This document shows positions 40,429 through 49,553 of a stretch of DNA of 64,000 bases, piece by piece. This DNA is from Pseudopedobacter sp038237895. GTDB taxonomy: Bacteria > Bacteroidota > Bacteroidia > Sphingobacteriales > Sphingobacteriaceae. Each line of letters starts with the position of its first letter. Positions within the stretch are counted from its first letter, which is position 1. The translations under genes were made by a program, and so were the position numbers. Under the pieces are notes generated by a model. That model worked only from the letters and a program-made list of their open reading frames with translations, searched no databases and was not told the origin of the DNA. The stretch covers positions 1 through 64,000 of the forward strand of contig JBBRYE010000002.1 of the NCBI GenBank assembly GCA_038237895.1, written 5' to 3'.

Positions 40429-42480
40429 TCACTTTTTAAGTTTTGCTAATTCTTCTTTTGCCCAATTCAAATTACCTAAAACTAATTTATTATTAGGGTC
40501 TATTTTTAAAGCCATATTTAAATATTTGATGCTCTCCTGCCAGTTTTTAAGCTGGTTATTTGCTGCCCCAATATTTATATAAGCTTCTATTTTTTTAGGA
40601 TCAATTTCTAAAGCTTTTTTACATAGTTCAATACAAACATCATATTTTCCTTGATTGTACATCGCTAAACTTTGGTTGATGTAATCAACTACTCTAGCTT
40701 CGGGATTGTTTAACGTTGAACCATTGATATAATATGGAACTTTATTTAAACTAGCTTTTAAATAATTATTTGCCAACTCATTATTAGGTAAAATGGCTAA
40801 ATATTTTCTGGATACTTCTTCTAGTTTAGTCCAGTTAAGTTGTTGATTATATAAATCTAAAAGCATTTCAAAAATATTACCTGATGTAGGGTTTAAGGCT
40901 AACGCTTTTTCTCCCATTTGGGTTGCTTCTTCTATTCTATTATTTGTTTTAAGGTAGCGGGTGTAAAATAAATAAGGTTTATACGAATTTGAATCCAGTC
41001 TAATTCCAGTTTTAAAGTCTGCATCGGCATCTGCAACCTTACCTAATCCATTTTTTGCGATACCTAAATTAATATATACAGAACTATAGTATGGAGTTAG
41101 CACTTTTGCTTTTTCAAAATAATCAATGGCATTTTGATAATTACCAATTGCCATTTCTGTAAGGCCAAAATTCATAAAACCTCTACCGTTACCTGGGCTT
41201 TTAACAGTAACATCATACCAAAGAGTAGCTTCAGATTTCCATATTTTATTTCTTTGATGCACACCATAAGCATTTAAGGAAATAATTAAAAAAGCAGAAC
41301 TAATTATACCATATTTAATTAAACTATTTTTATTGATTTTCTCTTCATATTTAATCAAGAATAATCCAATACAGGTTACTACACTCAAGGCTAATCCTAC
41401 AAAAGCAAAAAACATTCTATGGTCATTTGTTACTTCTGCAAATGGAGCTATAGAGGTAGGTAACAAAGAGGCGCCAAACCAAATTAAGCCAAATGCAATG
41501 GGTTTAGTGGTTGTATTTTTAGAAGTTTTTATAATTGTGATCACATAAGCTAACATAAATACTAGTCCAAGAATAATACGCTCGTCAAACAAATTCTTGA
41601 ATACTGTCCAATCACTATCAGCACTTAAATTTAGAGGTAAAAAGAAACTGATAAAATAATGCAACCATATATAGGTTTGTGTAAGCAGATAATCAAATAA
41701 AGAATTACTGATACCAGGAATGGATTTTACTGCTGAAAGTGTATAAACCTGAGTAGCTACAACCACTATAGTTAGCGGCAATAATTTTACTATGGTATTT
41801 ATGATATGTTTAAAATTAGCAGCCTTAAATAAATCTTGAATTGATAAATTTTTCTCGAATAATAAAATGTAAAAAAACATAACAATCACCAGTACTAAAA
41901 CGGTCTCTTTAGCAAAAACTCCAATAAATGCAGGGATGATATACAGATAATATTTTCTTTTTTGGGGATAAGCAATGTAAATTAAAAAAGAAGCTACAAT
42001 GCATAATGTTGATAAAACATCCGATCTAGAGATGATATAATTAATGGTTTCGGCATTTGCGGTATGCAATAAGAACCATGCTGTCCCGAAAATTGCGATA
42101 TAGGAAGTCCATTTATGAGAAATAGATTTTTGCAGCAAAATCTTATACATAAAAAACATGATTACACCCAAAACTATAAACCAAATGAAAGTGGAAAGAT
42201 GAAAGTAAAATGGATTTAGACTATTCCCTAATTTATAATCGATAGCTAAAGTTGTGGTAACTAAAGGTCTTAATCCCCAATGGTCTGGATCTACACTAAA
42301 CATTTTTGGATCATGAAAAAATGCAGGGATGTTGCTGATGTTTCTAATGAATAGATTTTCTTCAATTGTATGCCAATCATCAAAGTGAAAACCATTTTGA
42401 AAATGATTTGAATAAGCAACAATTAAAACAATTAAAGTAAGTAAAGAAAGGATAATTATATTTCTATCGATTTTATTCAT
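40429..42480 (-). CDS. Polytopic membrane glycosyltransferase-like protein with TPR repeats
   Basis: The first 400 residues contain about ten membrane segments. The first periplasmic loop carries FHFDDWHTIEEN (around residues 31-42), the acidic loop motif expected of GT-C enzymes such as protein O-mannosyltransferases. Residues about 425-683 are TPR repeats (for example GNYQNAIDYFEKAKVLTPYYSSVYINLGIA). This TMTC-like layout is frequent in Bacteroidota; substrate is unknown. It is the last gene of a minus-strand operon with DUF2304 and a GT2 enzyme, 14 bp after DUF2304, suggesting use of polyprenyl-phosphate sugar made by that GT2. Confidence 0.8.
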   Translation of the reverse strand: MNKIDRNIIILSLLTLIVLIVAYSNHFQNGFHFDDWHTIEENLFIRNISNIPAFFHDPKMFSVDPDHWGLRPLVTTTLAIDYKLGNSLNPFYFHLSTFIWFIVLGVIMFFMYKILLQKSISHKWTSYIAIFGTAWFLLHTANAETINYIISRSDVLSTLCIVASFLIYIAYPQKRKYYLYIIPAFIGVFAKETVLVLVIVMFFYILLFEKNLSIQDLFKAANFKHIINTIVKLLPLTIVVVATQVYTLSAVKSIPGISNSLFDYLLTQTYIWLHYFISFFLPLNLSADSDWTVFKNLFDERIILGLVFMLAYVITIIKTSKNTTTKPIAFGLIWFGASLLPTSIAPFAEVTNDHRMFFAFVGLALSVVTCIGLFLIKYEEKINKNSLIKYGIISSAFLIISLNAYGVHQRNKIWKSEATLWYDVTVKSPGNGRGFMNFGLTEMAIGNYQNAIDYFEKAKVLTPYYSSVYINLGIAKNGLGKVADADADFKTGIRLDSNSYKPYLFYTRYLKTNNRIEEATQMGEKALALNPTSGNIFEMLLDLYNQQLNWTKLEEVSRKYLAILPNNELANNYLKASLNKVPYYINGSTLNNPEARVVDYINQSLAMYNQGKYDVCIELCKKALEIDPKKIEAYINIGAANNQLKNWQESIKYLNMALKIDPNNKLVLGNLNWAKEELAKLKK

Positions 42481-42494
42481 GAGGGCATAAAATA

Positions 42495-42836
42495 TTAAAT
42501 GTCGTTTTCAAGTTTTTGCTTTAGCTGAGCAATTTGCTGAGCCATACTTTTATTTTGCTTTTGAAGTTTTGATGCAACCACACTAAGATGTAATAGATAA
42601 ATAATAACCACAAACATACAGGCGGTAAAAATTAAATTAGGAGGCTCTACAACACCAAATAGTTTGGAAACTATAGCTAAGCCATCTCTCCAAAAAGAAA
42701 ATATAATAAGAACCAAAGTGCTGATGCACCATACAATAGAATACTCTTCTCTTAGTTTTCCTTTTATAATTAACCTGGAAATATATAGCAGCAAAGCTAT
42801 GGTTACAAAAATTGTAATTATTTGAATTCTATTCAT
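42495..42836 (-). CDS. DUF2304 small membrane protein
   Basis: A 113-residue protein with two or three membrane helices (starting IQIITIFVTIALLLYI, then VWCISTLVLIIFSFW and FTACMFVVIIYLLHLS) and a C-terminal coiled coil. The LREEYSIVWCISTLVLI pattern is typical of DUF2304. This family is usually next to a dolichol-phosphate-mannose-synthase-like GT2, as here (3 bp downstream of it), and is thought to assist it in the membrane. That role is inferred from context. Confidence 0.85.
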   Translation of the reverse strand: MNRIQIITIFVTIALLLYISRLIIKGKLREEYSIVWCISTLVLIIFSFWRDGLAIVSKLFGVVEPPNLIFTACMFVVIIYLLHLSVVASKLQKQNKSMAQQIAQLKQKLENDI

Positions 42837-42839
42837 GAT

Positions 42840-43550
42840 TTAGATTTTTCTGATGGAAGTAAAAAACATGGCTATAGTTACCTTGATACAATAATATAGT
42901 GAATTTAGACTGTTTATTGATGATTTGCCACCTTGTCTTTGCTCCATAATGATGGGTACTTCTTTAATTTTTAACCCAGCTTTTGAAAACAAGATTAAAG
43001 ATTCAGGTTCGGGATAATCATCAGGATAGTGTTGCAGGCTTATTTTCATCGCCTCCCTATCAAAAAGCCTGAATCCTGATGTGCTATCGTATATTTTTTG
43101 ACCGGTTATAACCCTATTTATCCAATGAAAGTAATTAATGCCTAATCTTCTGGTAAAAGAAGATTGAAAACCCTTCTTTTCTATAAATCTTGATCCTATG
43201 ATGATATTAGCGTGAGTTTCGGCTTCATAGGAGATGATTTTAGTAATTTCTTTAGCCGGATGTTGTCCGTCTCCATCTAATTGAATGGCAAAATCAAAAT
43301 TATTTTCATAGGCATAAATTAAACCTGATTGTACAGCACCACCAATCCCTAAATTAATGGGTAGGTCTAACATTTTTACATTCTTTGATTTTACAACTTC
43401 TTTTGTTTTATCTGTAGAACAATCATTTACAACCAAAATATCTAAAATATAGAATTCGGGGATTATTAATTCTTTAAGGTCTTTTAAAACATTAGCTATG
43501 GAAGCCTCCTCGTTATAACAGGGAATTACGACTAAAACCTTTTTATTCAT
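42840..43550 (-). CDS. Polyprenyl-phosphate glycosyltransferase (GT2, DPM1-like)
   Basis: Makes a lipid-linked sugar, probably polyprenyl-phosphate mannose or glucose, from a nucleotide sugar. KVLVVIPCYNEEASIANVLKDL starts the GT-A fold, VVNDCSTDKT is the donor-site strand, and the catalytic QLDGDGQHPAKEI (DxD, around residue 92) is clear. GLIYAYENNFDFAIQLDGDG and TSGFRLFDREA are typical of the DPM1/GtrB group. It has no C-terminal membrane helices, which DUF2304 may compensate for. First gene of a three-gene operon. Confidence 0.9.
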   Translation of the reverse strand: MNKKVLVVIPCYNEEASIANVLKDLKELIIPEFYILDILVVNDCSTDKTKEVVKSKNVKMLDLPINLGIGGAVQSGLIYAYENNFDFAIQLDGDGQHPAKEITKIISYEAETHANIIIGSRFIEKKGFQSSFTRRLGINYFHWINRVITGQKIYDSTSGFRLFDREAMKISLQHYPDDYPEPESLILFSKAGLKIKEVPIIMEQRQGGKSSINSLNSLYYCIKVTIAMFFTSIRKI

Positions 43551-43739
43551 ATTTGGAAGTGGGAGTTAATTTTAGATTTCATCATAAGAATAAATAACCG
43601 CACTTAAAAAATTGATTATTTAGAAAATTTAATTAACTGTTTAAATATAATCAATGATAATAAATTTTGATTTAAATATTTCTTTAGAATCAATTTTACG
43701 TTTAATATTTTAAATGGATACTTCTATTTACACTTTCTA

Positions 43740-44963
43740 TTATTTAGATAATGGTGGTAAATAATCCATGGGCACACTATCAGCAATTTTTTCCCAAGCC
43801 CAGGTTCCTTCAAAAAGTAAAGATTTAGGATTAAAAATTGCACCATTCGCATAAAAATAAACAGGTTTAATTAATAAATTTAAAAGTGACAATTGATGGG
43901 TTTTAAATTTTTCTAATCGAGGAATTCCTGCTTTAAAACTATTTCCCATTGTAATATCTGGTTTTTCATTTTGATATTCTACTGTTAAAATATTTTGAAA
44001 ATTGATGTATTTGATATTTTTATTTTTTTGATATACTAGTGTATCTGTCAAAATGGAATCTCCTGTAAAAGTGATGATTTGCCTGGCAACTCTACTTTTG
44101 CTTATCCAAAAATTTAAAGAATCTTGATATTCTTTTTCGTTTGGATAATAATCGACTTCATGTTTAAATAGTTTTATTTTTTCTTTAATCAAACTATCTG
44201 GCAAACGAGTTTTATTTTCTTGTTTAATTAATTCATAAATATTAAAACCCTCTTTTTGAGAACTGCCTTGAAACAAAGATTTAAAAAAATGTTGTATAGA
44301 ACCGTTATAGGCAACTAATCTTGCTTTTTCCCATTTAGATTTTTTACTTTCACTCCCTTTTAAATCTTTAAAATATGGATAGCCTTCGTAGTAAACAATA
44401 TTGGTTTTATAATCTAACTGAAAATTTTTGACCAGATATTTTATTTCGTAGCCTAATGCTTTATTTTCTACAATTAGAAGCTCACTGCAATCTACATATA
44501 GCACATTTTCGTCTTTATTGTAATTAACATTTAAAACATTAGGATTTAATAATTTGCACATTGCTGCGTTAGGAGTTGTTCCTAAAAAGAAATCTTCAAA
44601 AATTTTGATATACTTTTCTCTGTTTGGATCAGGACGCACCACAACCTCGTTTAATGAAATGGTATTTTCTTCAAGCGATACAGCAATTGATAAATTTTTA
44701 TCAACTACAGTTAAGTTTTTAGTAAAAGGTTTATAGCCAGTGGCTTTAATCAAAACATCAAAATTGCCAACAGGTAAATTTAGATTAAAATACCCTTCAG
44801 CATTTGTAGAGGTGGCAATTTTATAACCGCTTATAAATACACCTGTACCGGGTAAAACTTCTCCCTTTTTATCAGTTACTTTTCCTGATATTAAATACTT
44901 TTGTTGCGCAAAAGATATAAACGGCAAAAAAGAAATGAGTAGAAAGGAAAAATATAATTTCAT
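43740..44963 (-). CDS. Carboxypeptidase-regulatory-like (CarboxypepD_reg) domain protein
   Basis: Secreted or outer-membrane-associated protein of 407 residues. A signal peptide (about 1-19, ending SFAQ) precedes a CarboxypepD_reg-like beta-sandwich (about 23-105: ISGKVTDKKGEVLPGTGVFISG ... GYKPFTKNLTVV). The rest is a family-specific beta-rich region with DPNREKYIKIFEDFFLGTTPNA, common to many Bacteroidota proteins of unknown role that sometimes accompany surface structures. No TonB plug or barrel is present. It ends a minus-strand run, 44 bp after the GNAT gene. Confidence 0.8.
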   Translation of the reverse strand: MKLYFSFLLISFLPFISFAQQKYLISGKVTDKKGEVLPGTGVFISGYKIATSTNAEGYFNLNLPVGNFDVLIKATGYKPFTKNLTVVDKNLSIAVSLEENTISLNEVVVRPDPNREKYIKIFEDFFLGTTPNAAMCKLLNPNVLNVNYNKDENVLYVDCSELLIVENKALGYEIKYLVKNFQLDYKTNIVYYEGYPYFKDLKGSESKKSKWEKARLVAYNGSIQHFFKSLFQGSSQKEGFNIYELIKQENKTRLPDSLIKEKIKLFKHEVDYYPNEKEYQDSLNFWISKSRVARQIITFTGDSILTDTLVYQKNKNIKYINFQNILTVEYQNEKPDITMGNSFKAGIPRLEKFKTHQLSLLNLLIKPVYFYANGAIFNPKSLLFEGTWAWEKIADSVPMDYLPPLSK

Positions 44964-45007
44964 CTTCTCAAATCAACTAATTTTTTTCTTAATAATAAAA
45001 ATTCAAA

Positions 45008-45460
45008 TTATTTATTCAGGTCTTTTTCCATGCAAATGCTGTTTAAAACTCCAGCATATTGCCCATAATTAGGAATCAATTTATAACCATTTTTTTGGTA
45101 AAGTTTAATTGCGGATTGCTGCTTTTGGCCCGTTTCTAAAACACATTTAGTAAAATCAAATTCTTTTGTCCAGTTTTCTAGCTCTTTTAAAATTAAAGAT
45201 GCAGCACCCTTTCCTCTATAATTTTCAACAACAAACATCCTTTTAATTTCATAAACTCCTTTGGTATATTCCTTTATCGCTCCGCATCCAATTGCAATAT
45301 CTGCATCGTAACAAACAACCACATTTTTAATAAAATCTATTTTATTAAATTGAGCATAAAAGGCATGTTCTTCTCCATCAATATCATTTAAATAGAGATC
45401 TAACAAGACAACTAAATTTTTGAAGTCTGGATGATTTGCGTCTGTTTTTATACAATTCAT
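45008..45460 (-). CDS. GNAT family N-acetyltransferase
   Basis: Transfers acetyl from acetyl-CoA to an amine. The acetyl-CoA loop is seen as YRGKGAASLILKEL (motif A, around residues 79-92), following the beta-4 strand YEIKRMFVVE, and motif B as LETGQKQQSAIKLYQKNGYKLIP (around 114). Length 150 is normal. Substrate is unknown. It lies 12 bp after the Hint-domain gene, so the two are co-transcribed. Confidence 0.9.
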   Translation of the reverse strand: MNCIKTDANHPDFKNLVVLLDLYLNDIDGEEHAFYAQFNKIDFIKNVVVCYDADIAIGCGAIKEYTKGVYEIKRMFVVENYRGKGAASLILKELENWTKEFDFTKCVLETGQKQQSAIKLYQKNGYKLIPNYGQYAGVLNSICMEKDLNK

Positions 45461-45472
45461 TTTAACCTAAAA

Positions 45473-46450
45473 TTATTTTTGTTTTACCATCACTCCATTT
45501 ATCATGAATGTTGATCCAGATTTTGCTTCTATGTTGTAAACTTTTTGGCTGCCTTCTGTAAATTCATTTTGTAAGAGTACTTTAAATTCCTCCATCTTCC
45601 CACTATTTTCATTTAGGCAATAAACTTTTTCACCAACTTTTATTTCCCCTATTTTTTTATTACCATCATTTGTTAACATGGGATGATTTGGTGTAGCTTT
45701 TACAGTTTTGGTGGTTAATAAAATTTGATCGTCTTTAATGTTTTCATGAACTAAAACTAACTGAGTAACCGCATAGTTCTTGGCATCGTGTACCATCAAT
45801 TTTTCTACCTTAACAATATTTTTTTGATGAGTTTTTGTGTCAATGCTAATTACTTCATCGCCAGATTTTATTTCTTTAAGCATTTTTGTCCCTCCATTTT
45901 TCATGCTTACTAATTGTTCGCCAGGGAAACAAATATCATTGCCATAAGTAGCATGTTCATCTGTTGCTTTACCACCATTAATATTTTTATATTGTTGAAA
46001 TGCCAATTCTCTTGACAGTACATAAGAAAGCTTTAACACAAAATTAGATTCTACTTTATCTATGGCGTGTATATCTTCAAAATATTGATTCCAAACCTTT
46101 CCATCGGCGGTGAAATTTGGTACTAATGCTTTATATACTTTTGCTTTTTCATTGGTATAAAAAACCATTAAACCTAATTCTTGCATTCCATCTTTTGCTA
46201 CCAGTTTGTATAAATCTATTCGTTTTTTTAAACCATCATCGCCAGTAATAAAAATAGGTTTTTTTGCTTCATACCGGTCTAATATATAAGCGTTTTCAAA
46301 CTTCACATAAGTATCATTGTCTAAATTCTCAATAATATAATTTTTAGCTTTTTGATATTCATTTAAGGTAATTGCCCTTGGATTAATGTTTTGGGCAATA
46401 GCTGAAAGGGATATAAAAGTGATTATTAAAAATGTAAAAATACGGTTCAT
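45473..46450 (-). CDS. Secreted protein with C-terminal Hint (hedgehog/intein-like) domain
   Basis: A signal peptide (MNRIFTFLIITFISLSAIAQ) is followed by an N-terminal domain of about 150 residues that I do not recognise. Then comes a Hint domain (174-325): Cys174 in DICFPGEQLV is the expected nucleophile, TPNHPML (block B TxxH) lies about 100 residues later, and MINGVMVKQK ends the protein at the final strand. No C-terminal His-Asn or extein is present, so splicing is unlikely; thioester-driven cleavage before Cys174, releasing the N-terminal domain, is plausible as in hedgehog proteins. I chose the ATG at 46450 because an upstream ATG (46489) would overlap the preceding gene and spoil the signal peptide. 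It lies 16 bp after the aminotransferase. Confidence 0.85.
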   Translation of the reverse strand: MNRIFTFLIITFISLSAIAQNINPRAITLNEYQKAKNYIIENLDNDTYVKFENAYILDRYEAKKPIFITGDDGLKKRIDLYKLVAKDGMQELGLMVFYTNEKAKVYKALVPNFTADGKVWNQYFEDIHAIDKVESNFVLKLSYVLSRELAFQQYKNINGGKATDEHATYGNDICFPGEQLVSMKNGGTKMLKEIKSGDEVISIDTKTHQKNIVKVEKLMVHDAKNYAVTQLVLVHENIKDDQILLTTKTVKATPNHPMLTNDGNKKIGEIKVGEKVYCLNENSGKMEEFKVLLQNEFTEGSQKVYNIEAKSGSTFMINGVMVKQK

Positions 46451-46466
46451 ATATAAAGTATATAAA

Positions 46467-47642
46467 TTAAGAAATTTGTTTAAAAGCATCGGCGAAAGCT
46501 TGCATTTCTGGAAGTGTTCCTACACTTACTCTACAAAAATGTTGGTTTTTAAATTCCCAATTTCTTACGCTAACACCACGTTTCATCATTTCGCCAACAA
46601 ACTTTTTACCTTCCATTTTAATAGGAAACATTACAAAATTTGCCGCAGATGGAATATAGGTGTAACCCTCATTTTTTAACGTTTTGTATAAAAAATCTTT
46701 AGATGCAAAAGTCTTTTTCTTAGCATCGTCTAAAAATTCTCTATCTTGATAAGAAGCAATTGCCGCCATTAAAGAAGTGGCCGAAACAGACATAGCTCCG
46801 TTTGTATATTTTCCCAATGTTTCAATCATTTTTGGTTGTGCAATTGCATATCCAACCCTTAAGCCTGCAAAGCCATAAAGTTTAGAAAAAGTACGGGCAA
46901 TAATTACGTTTTGTCCTTTTTTAATAGCAGATATTAGTGTTGCTGATTGGGGATCGTCCAGATAATCTATATAAGCTTCATCAATAAATACAGGAACTTT
47001 TGCAGAAACACGATCTACAAAATCTCTTAATTTTTGTGCATCAACCACAGTAGCGGTTGGGTTGTTTGGGTTGCAGATGTAAACTAGCTTGGTTTGGTCG
47101 TTTACCTTTTTCTCCATAGCGTCTAAATCCAATTTAAACGCTGTAGTTAATGGCACTTGGATAATTTCTGCACCATAATCTTCTGCGGTAGAAGGTAAAT
47201 CTGCATAACTAGGGTCTCCTGTAATTATGTTTCCACCCTCTTTGGTGAAATGCATAGCGGCAGCTCTAAGTATGGGGCTACTTCCTGCATCAATCATAAT
47301 TTGCTCGGGTTTTATACCCTCAAAAACTGCAATCTTATTAAAAAGTTCTTCAAAATGAAAAAATGGATATTGGTAACTTTTATCCATAGCATCAACAATT
47401 GCTTTTTTGGCTTTGGCCGATGGACCAAACGGATTTTCATTGGCAGATAATCGAGCTTTGATTTCGGGAGGTAATCCTGCTATAACAGATTGCTCCGACT
47501 CAAAGAAAATTTTCTTAGATGCTACTTTTACAGTTTTTGATTTTGCTAAAGCAGATGTAATAGACCCAGAGAAAAAAGTTATTCCTCCAGCAATAAAAGC
47601 ACTAGATTTAATCCAGTTACGCCTGTTGATTGAGTTTGCCAT
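46467..47642 (-). CDS. Tat-exported class I/II aminotransferase (histidinol-phosphate aminotransferase-like)
   Basis: PLP-dependent aminotransferase of 391 residues; the N-terminus MANSINRRNWIKSSAFIAGG is a twin-arginine signal, unusual for this fold-type I enzyme. The core has RLSANENPFGPSAKAK, typical of the HisC-like group, the PLP-phosphate-site CNPNNPT (around 182), Asp in FIDEAYIDY, and PLP Lys254 in RTFSKLYGFAGLRVGY. Folded export with bound PLP would explain the Tat signal. The amino donor and keto acceptor are unknown. It lies 87 bp after the amine oxidase and 16 bp before the Hint-domain gene. Confidence 0.88.
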   Translation of the reverse strand: MANSINRRNWIKSSAFIAGGITFFSGSITSALAKSKTVKVASKKIFFESEQSVIAGLPPEIKARLSANENPFGPSAKAKKAIVDAMDKSYQYPFFHFEELFNKIAVFEGIKPEQIMIDAGSSPILRAAAMHFTKEGGNIITGDPSYADLPSTAEDYGAEIIQVPLTTAFKLDLDAMEKKVNDQTKLVYICNPNNPTATVVDAQKLRDFVDRVSAKVPVFIDEAYIDYLDDPQSATLISAIKKGQNVIIARTFSKLYGFAGLRVGYAIAQPKMIETLGKYTNGAMSVSATSLMAAIASYQDREFLDDAKKKTFASKDFLYKTLKNEGYTYIPSAANFVMFPIKMEGKKFVGEMMKRGVSVRNWEFKNQHFCRVSVGTLPEMQAFADAFKQIS

Positions 47643-47729
47643 GTATTTTAGTTTAGTTTATTTTCAATTCTTAAAAAGCTTTAATTAATTTATAACAAAT
47701 TGCAGGAGAACCATTTGATTATTTTATTA

Positions 47730-49316
47730 TCATTCTTCTACTTTTTTATAGATTTCTTTTTTTTCATTCATCCTATTATTAATATCCATTACCACACTTC
47801 TCGCAGACTCAAATGCACCTGCCATCCATGAGTTTAGGTAGGTCATATGTTCTCCGGCAAAATAAACTTGTTTTTCTGGTTTTAACAATGGTTTATAAAT
47901 GCTTTCTCGGGTTTCCGAACTGTATAATGCCCAACCTCCTAAATTGTGAACGGTTTTTTGCCAATTAACAGAAAATGAGTTTTCAAATTCTTTTGGATAT
48001 TGAGGATGTATTAAGGCGCCTTTTTCTAATGCTAATTTTTCTCTATCTGTATAAGATAAATTACCCACTTCAATGGCTTTATCATTAAAATTATAATAAC
48101 CTAAAAGCACTCCTTTTTTTGATTGATAATCATTAGATGGGTAAAAAATTTGTGTCAATTGGTTATTAGTATGCGTTATTCCTCCATAAATTTGTTCGTC
48201 TTCCTCCCAAAACCTACGCTTAAATTGTAAACCTATTTTCCCTGTGTTTATGTAAGTTGCATAATCAATAGCTCTACTAATATTTGAAGAAAAATTATGT
48301 TCTAAATTACTTAAGACTTTAAGAGGGATGGTGCAAATACAAATGTCTGCTTCTATTTCCTTTGCTCCGTTAGCATCTTTATAACTCACTTTAACACTAT
48401 TTTCAAGATTTTTGATTGTTGTGACTTCTGCACTTTTCTTAATTAAATTCCCAATTTTAGCTTCTAAAGCAGATGCAATTTTATCCATACCCCCAACCGC
48501 CTGAAACATAGTCATTTGCAATTCGTAAGTGTATTCTGCAACATTATAAAAATCAGGATCTGCTAATCCAGAAGATAAAATATCTGTTAAAGGATGAGCG
48601 TTTCCAATTGTGCCAGATTGATTTTTAGCATATGGTGCAGTTATGTAACCTCTTCTGGCAGAGGCTTTATAAAGATTATCAATATCTAATCCACCTTCTG
48701 CTCTTAGATATTCTAACACTTTTTCTACATCATCTTTACTTAAATCTAAATCAAGTTTATCTTGATTAATAGATTTATAAAGCAATTCGCTCATATAGCC
48801 ACGCATATCATTATGCACTTCCCTAACCTTAATTTTTTTATTGGATAAAGGACCTTTACCCTCGGCAAAATAATAGGAGCCCTCGTTTATGTTATTATAA
48901 ATTTGTAAGGGCACATTTAATTCTTTGCAATATTGTAGGGTTAGTTGGTGATGATGCGGAATGCGGCTTGGACCTGCATTAAAATATTGTCCTTCATCAA
49001 ATTTAGAAATTTGCTTGGTGCTATCAATTTCTTGGTTATAACTGCCTTTTCTAACACTCCAACAGCGCCCACCGGTTCTATCTCTAGCTTCCAAAATAGT
49101 ACAGTCATAACCTAATTTTTGGAGTTCATAAGCGGCTGTCATTCCACAAAGCCCGGCTCCTAAAATCACTATTTTTTTACCTTTAATTTCACTTTTAGGC
49201 TCAAAAGAATAAGACGGCGAAGGTTTTAGCATCCCTAAAGCCATTAATGCAGGGTAAGTGCCGCCTAAAAGCATCCCACTTTTGCTTAAAAAACCTCTTC
49301 TACTTAAATTTTTCAA
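47730..49316 (-). CDS. Tat-exported flavin amine oxidase
   Basis: FAD enzyme oxidising primary or amino-acid amines to imines with H2O2 release. The N-terminus LSRRGFLSKSGMLLGG is a Tat signal. FAD is bound by KIVILGAGLCGMTAAYEL (around residues 48-65), followed by ILEARDRTGGRC. The C-terminal FAD contact is YFAGEHMTYLNSWMAGAFESA (around 490-510), diagnostic for the monoamine/L-amino-acid oxidase family. The start codon is TTG (no in-frame ATG upstream before a stop), needed to keep the RR motif. First gene of a five-gene run on the minus strand; substrate unknown. Confidence 0.9.
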   Translation of the reverse strand: MKNLSRRGFLSKSGMLLGGTYPALMALGMLKPSPSYSFEPKSEIKGKKIVILGAGLCGMTAAYELQKLGYDCTILEARDRTGGRCWSVRKGSYNQEIDSTKQISKFDEGQYFNAGPSRIPHHHQLTLQYCKELNVPLQIYNNINEGSYYFAEGKGPLSNKKIKVREVHNDMRGYMSELLYKSINQDKLDLDLSKDDVEKVLEYLRAEGGLDIDNLYKASARRGYITAPYAKNQSGTIGNAHPLTDILSSGLADPDFYNVAEYTYELQMTMFQAVGGMDKIASALEAKIGNLIKKSAEVTTIKNLENSVKVSYKDANGAKEIEADICICTIPLKVLSNLEHNFSSNISRAIDYATYINTGKIGLQFKRRFWEEDEQIYGGITHTNNQLTQIFYPSNDYQSKKGVLLGYYNFNDKAIEVGNLSYTDREKLALEKGALIHPQYPKEFENSFSVNWQKTVHNLGGWALYSSETRESIYKPLLKPEKQVYFAGEHMTYLNSWMAGAFESARSVVMDINNRMNEKKEIYKKVEE

Positions 49317-49553
49317 TAATTTTTACATATTTTAACTTTAAATGTATGTTTTTTTATTCATTTTTATGCTAATAGTATATATAATTTGATTTATCACAAT
49401 AAAATGGGTGTATTTTTTATAAAAAATTATGTCATTTTATTAATTAAACAAAAATTATCAGGTAAGATTTAAAATTCTAAACTTTTCAATTCTCTTAAAA
49501 GATTATATTTAATCAATTATTTATTATGGAATAGCAATTGCAATCTTATATAT

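Noticed and set aside
45473..46450. Full intein in the Hint-domain protein
   Set aside because: There is no C-terminal His-Asn block and no C-extein; the protein ends with the Hint domain, so splicing is unlikely.
46386..46679. 97-codon plus-strand ORF across the Hint-gene/aminotransferase junction
   Set aside because: It is antisense to two well-supported genes and shows no recognisable motif.
46467..47642. Calling the Tat-exported aminotransferase hisC of histidine biosynthesis
   Set aside because: A twin-arginine signal and the lack of other his genes nearby make a biosynthetic cytoplasmic role unlikely, so no symbol is given.
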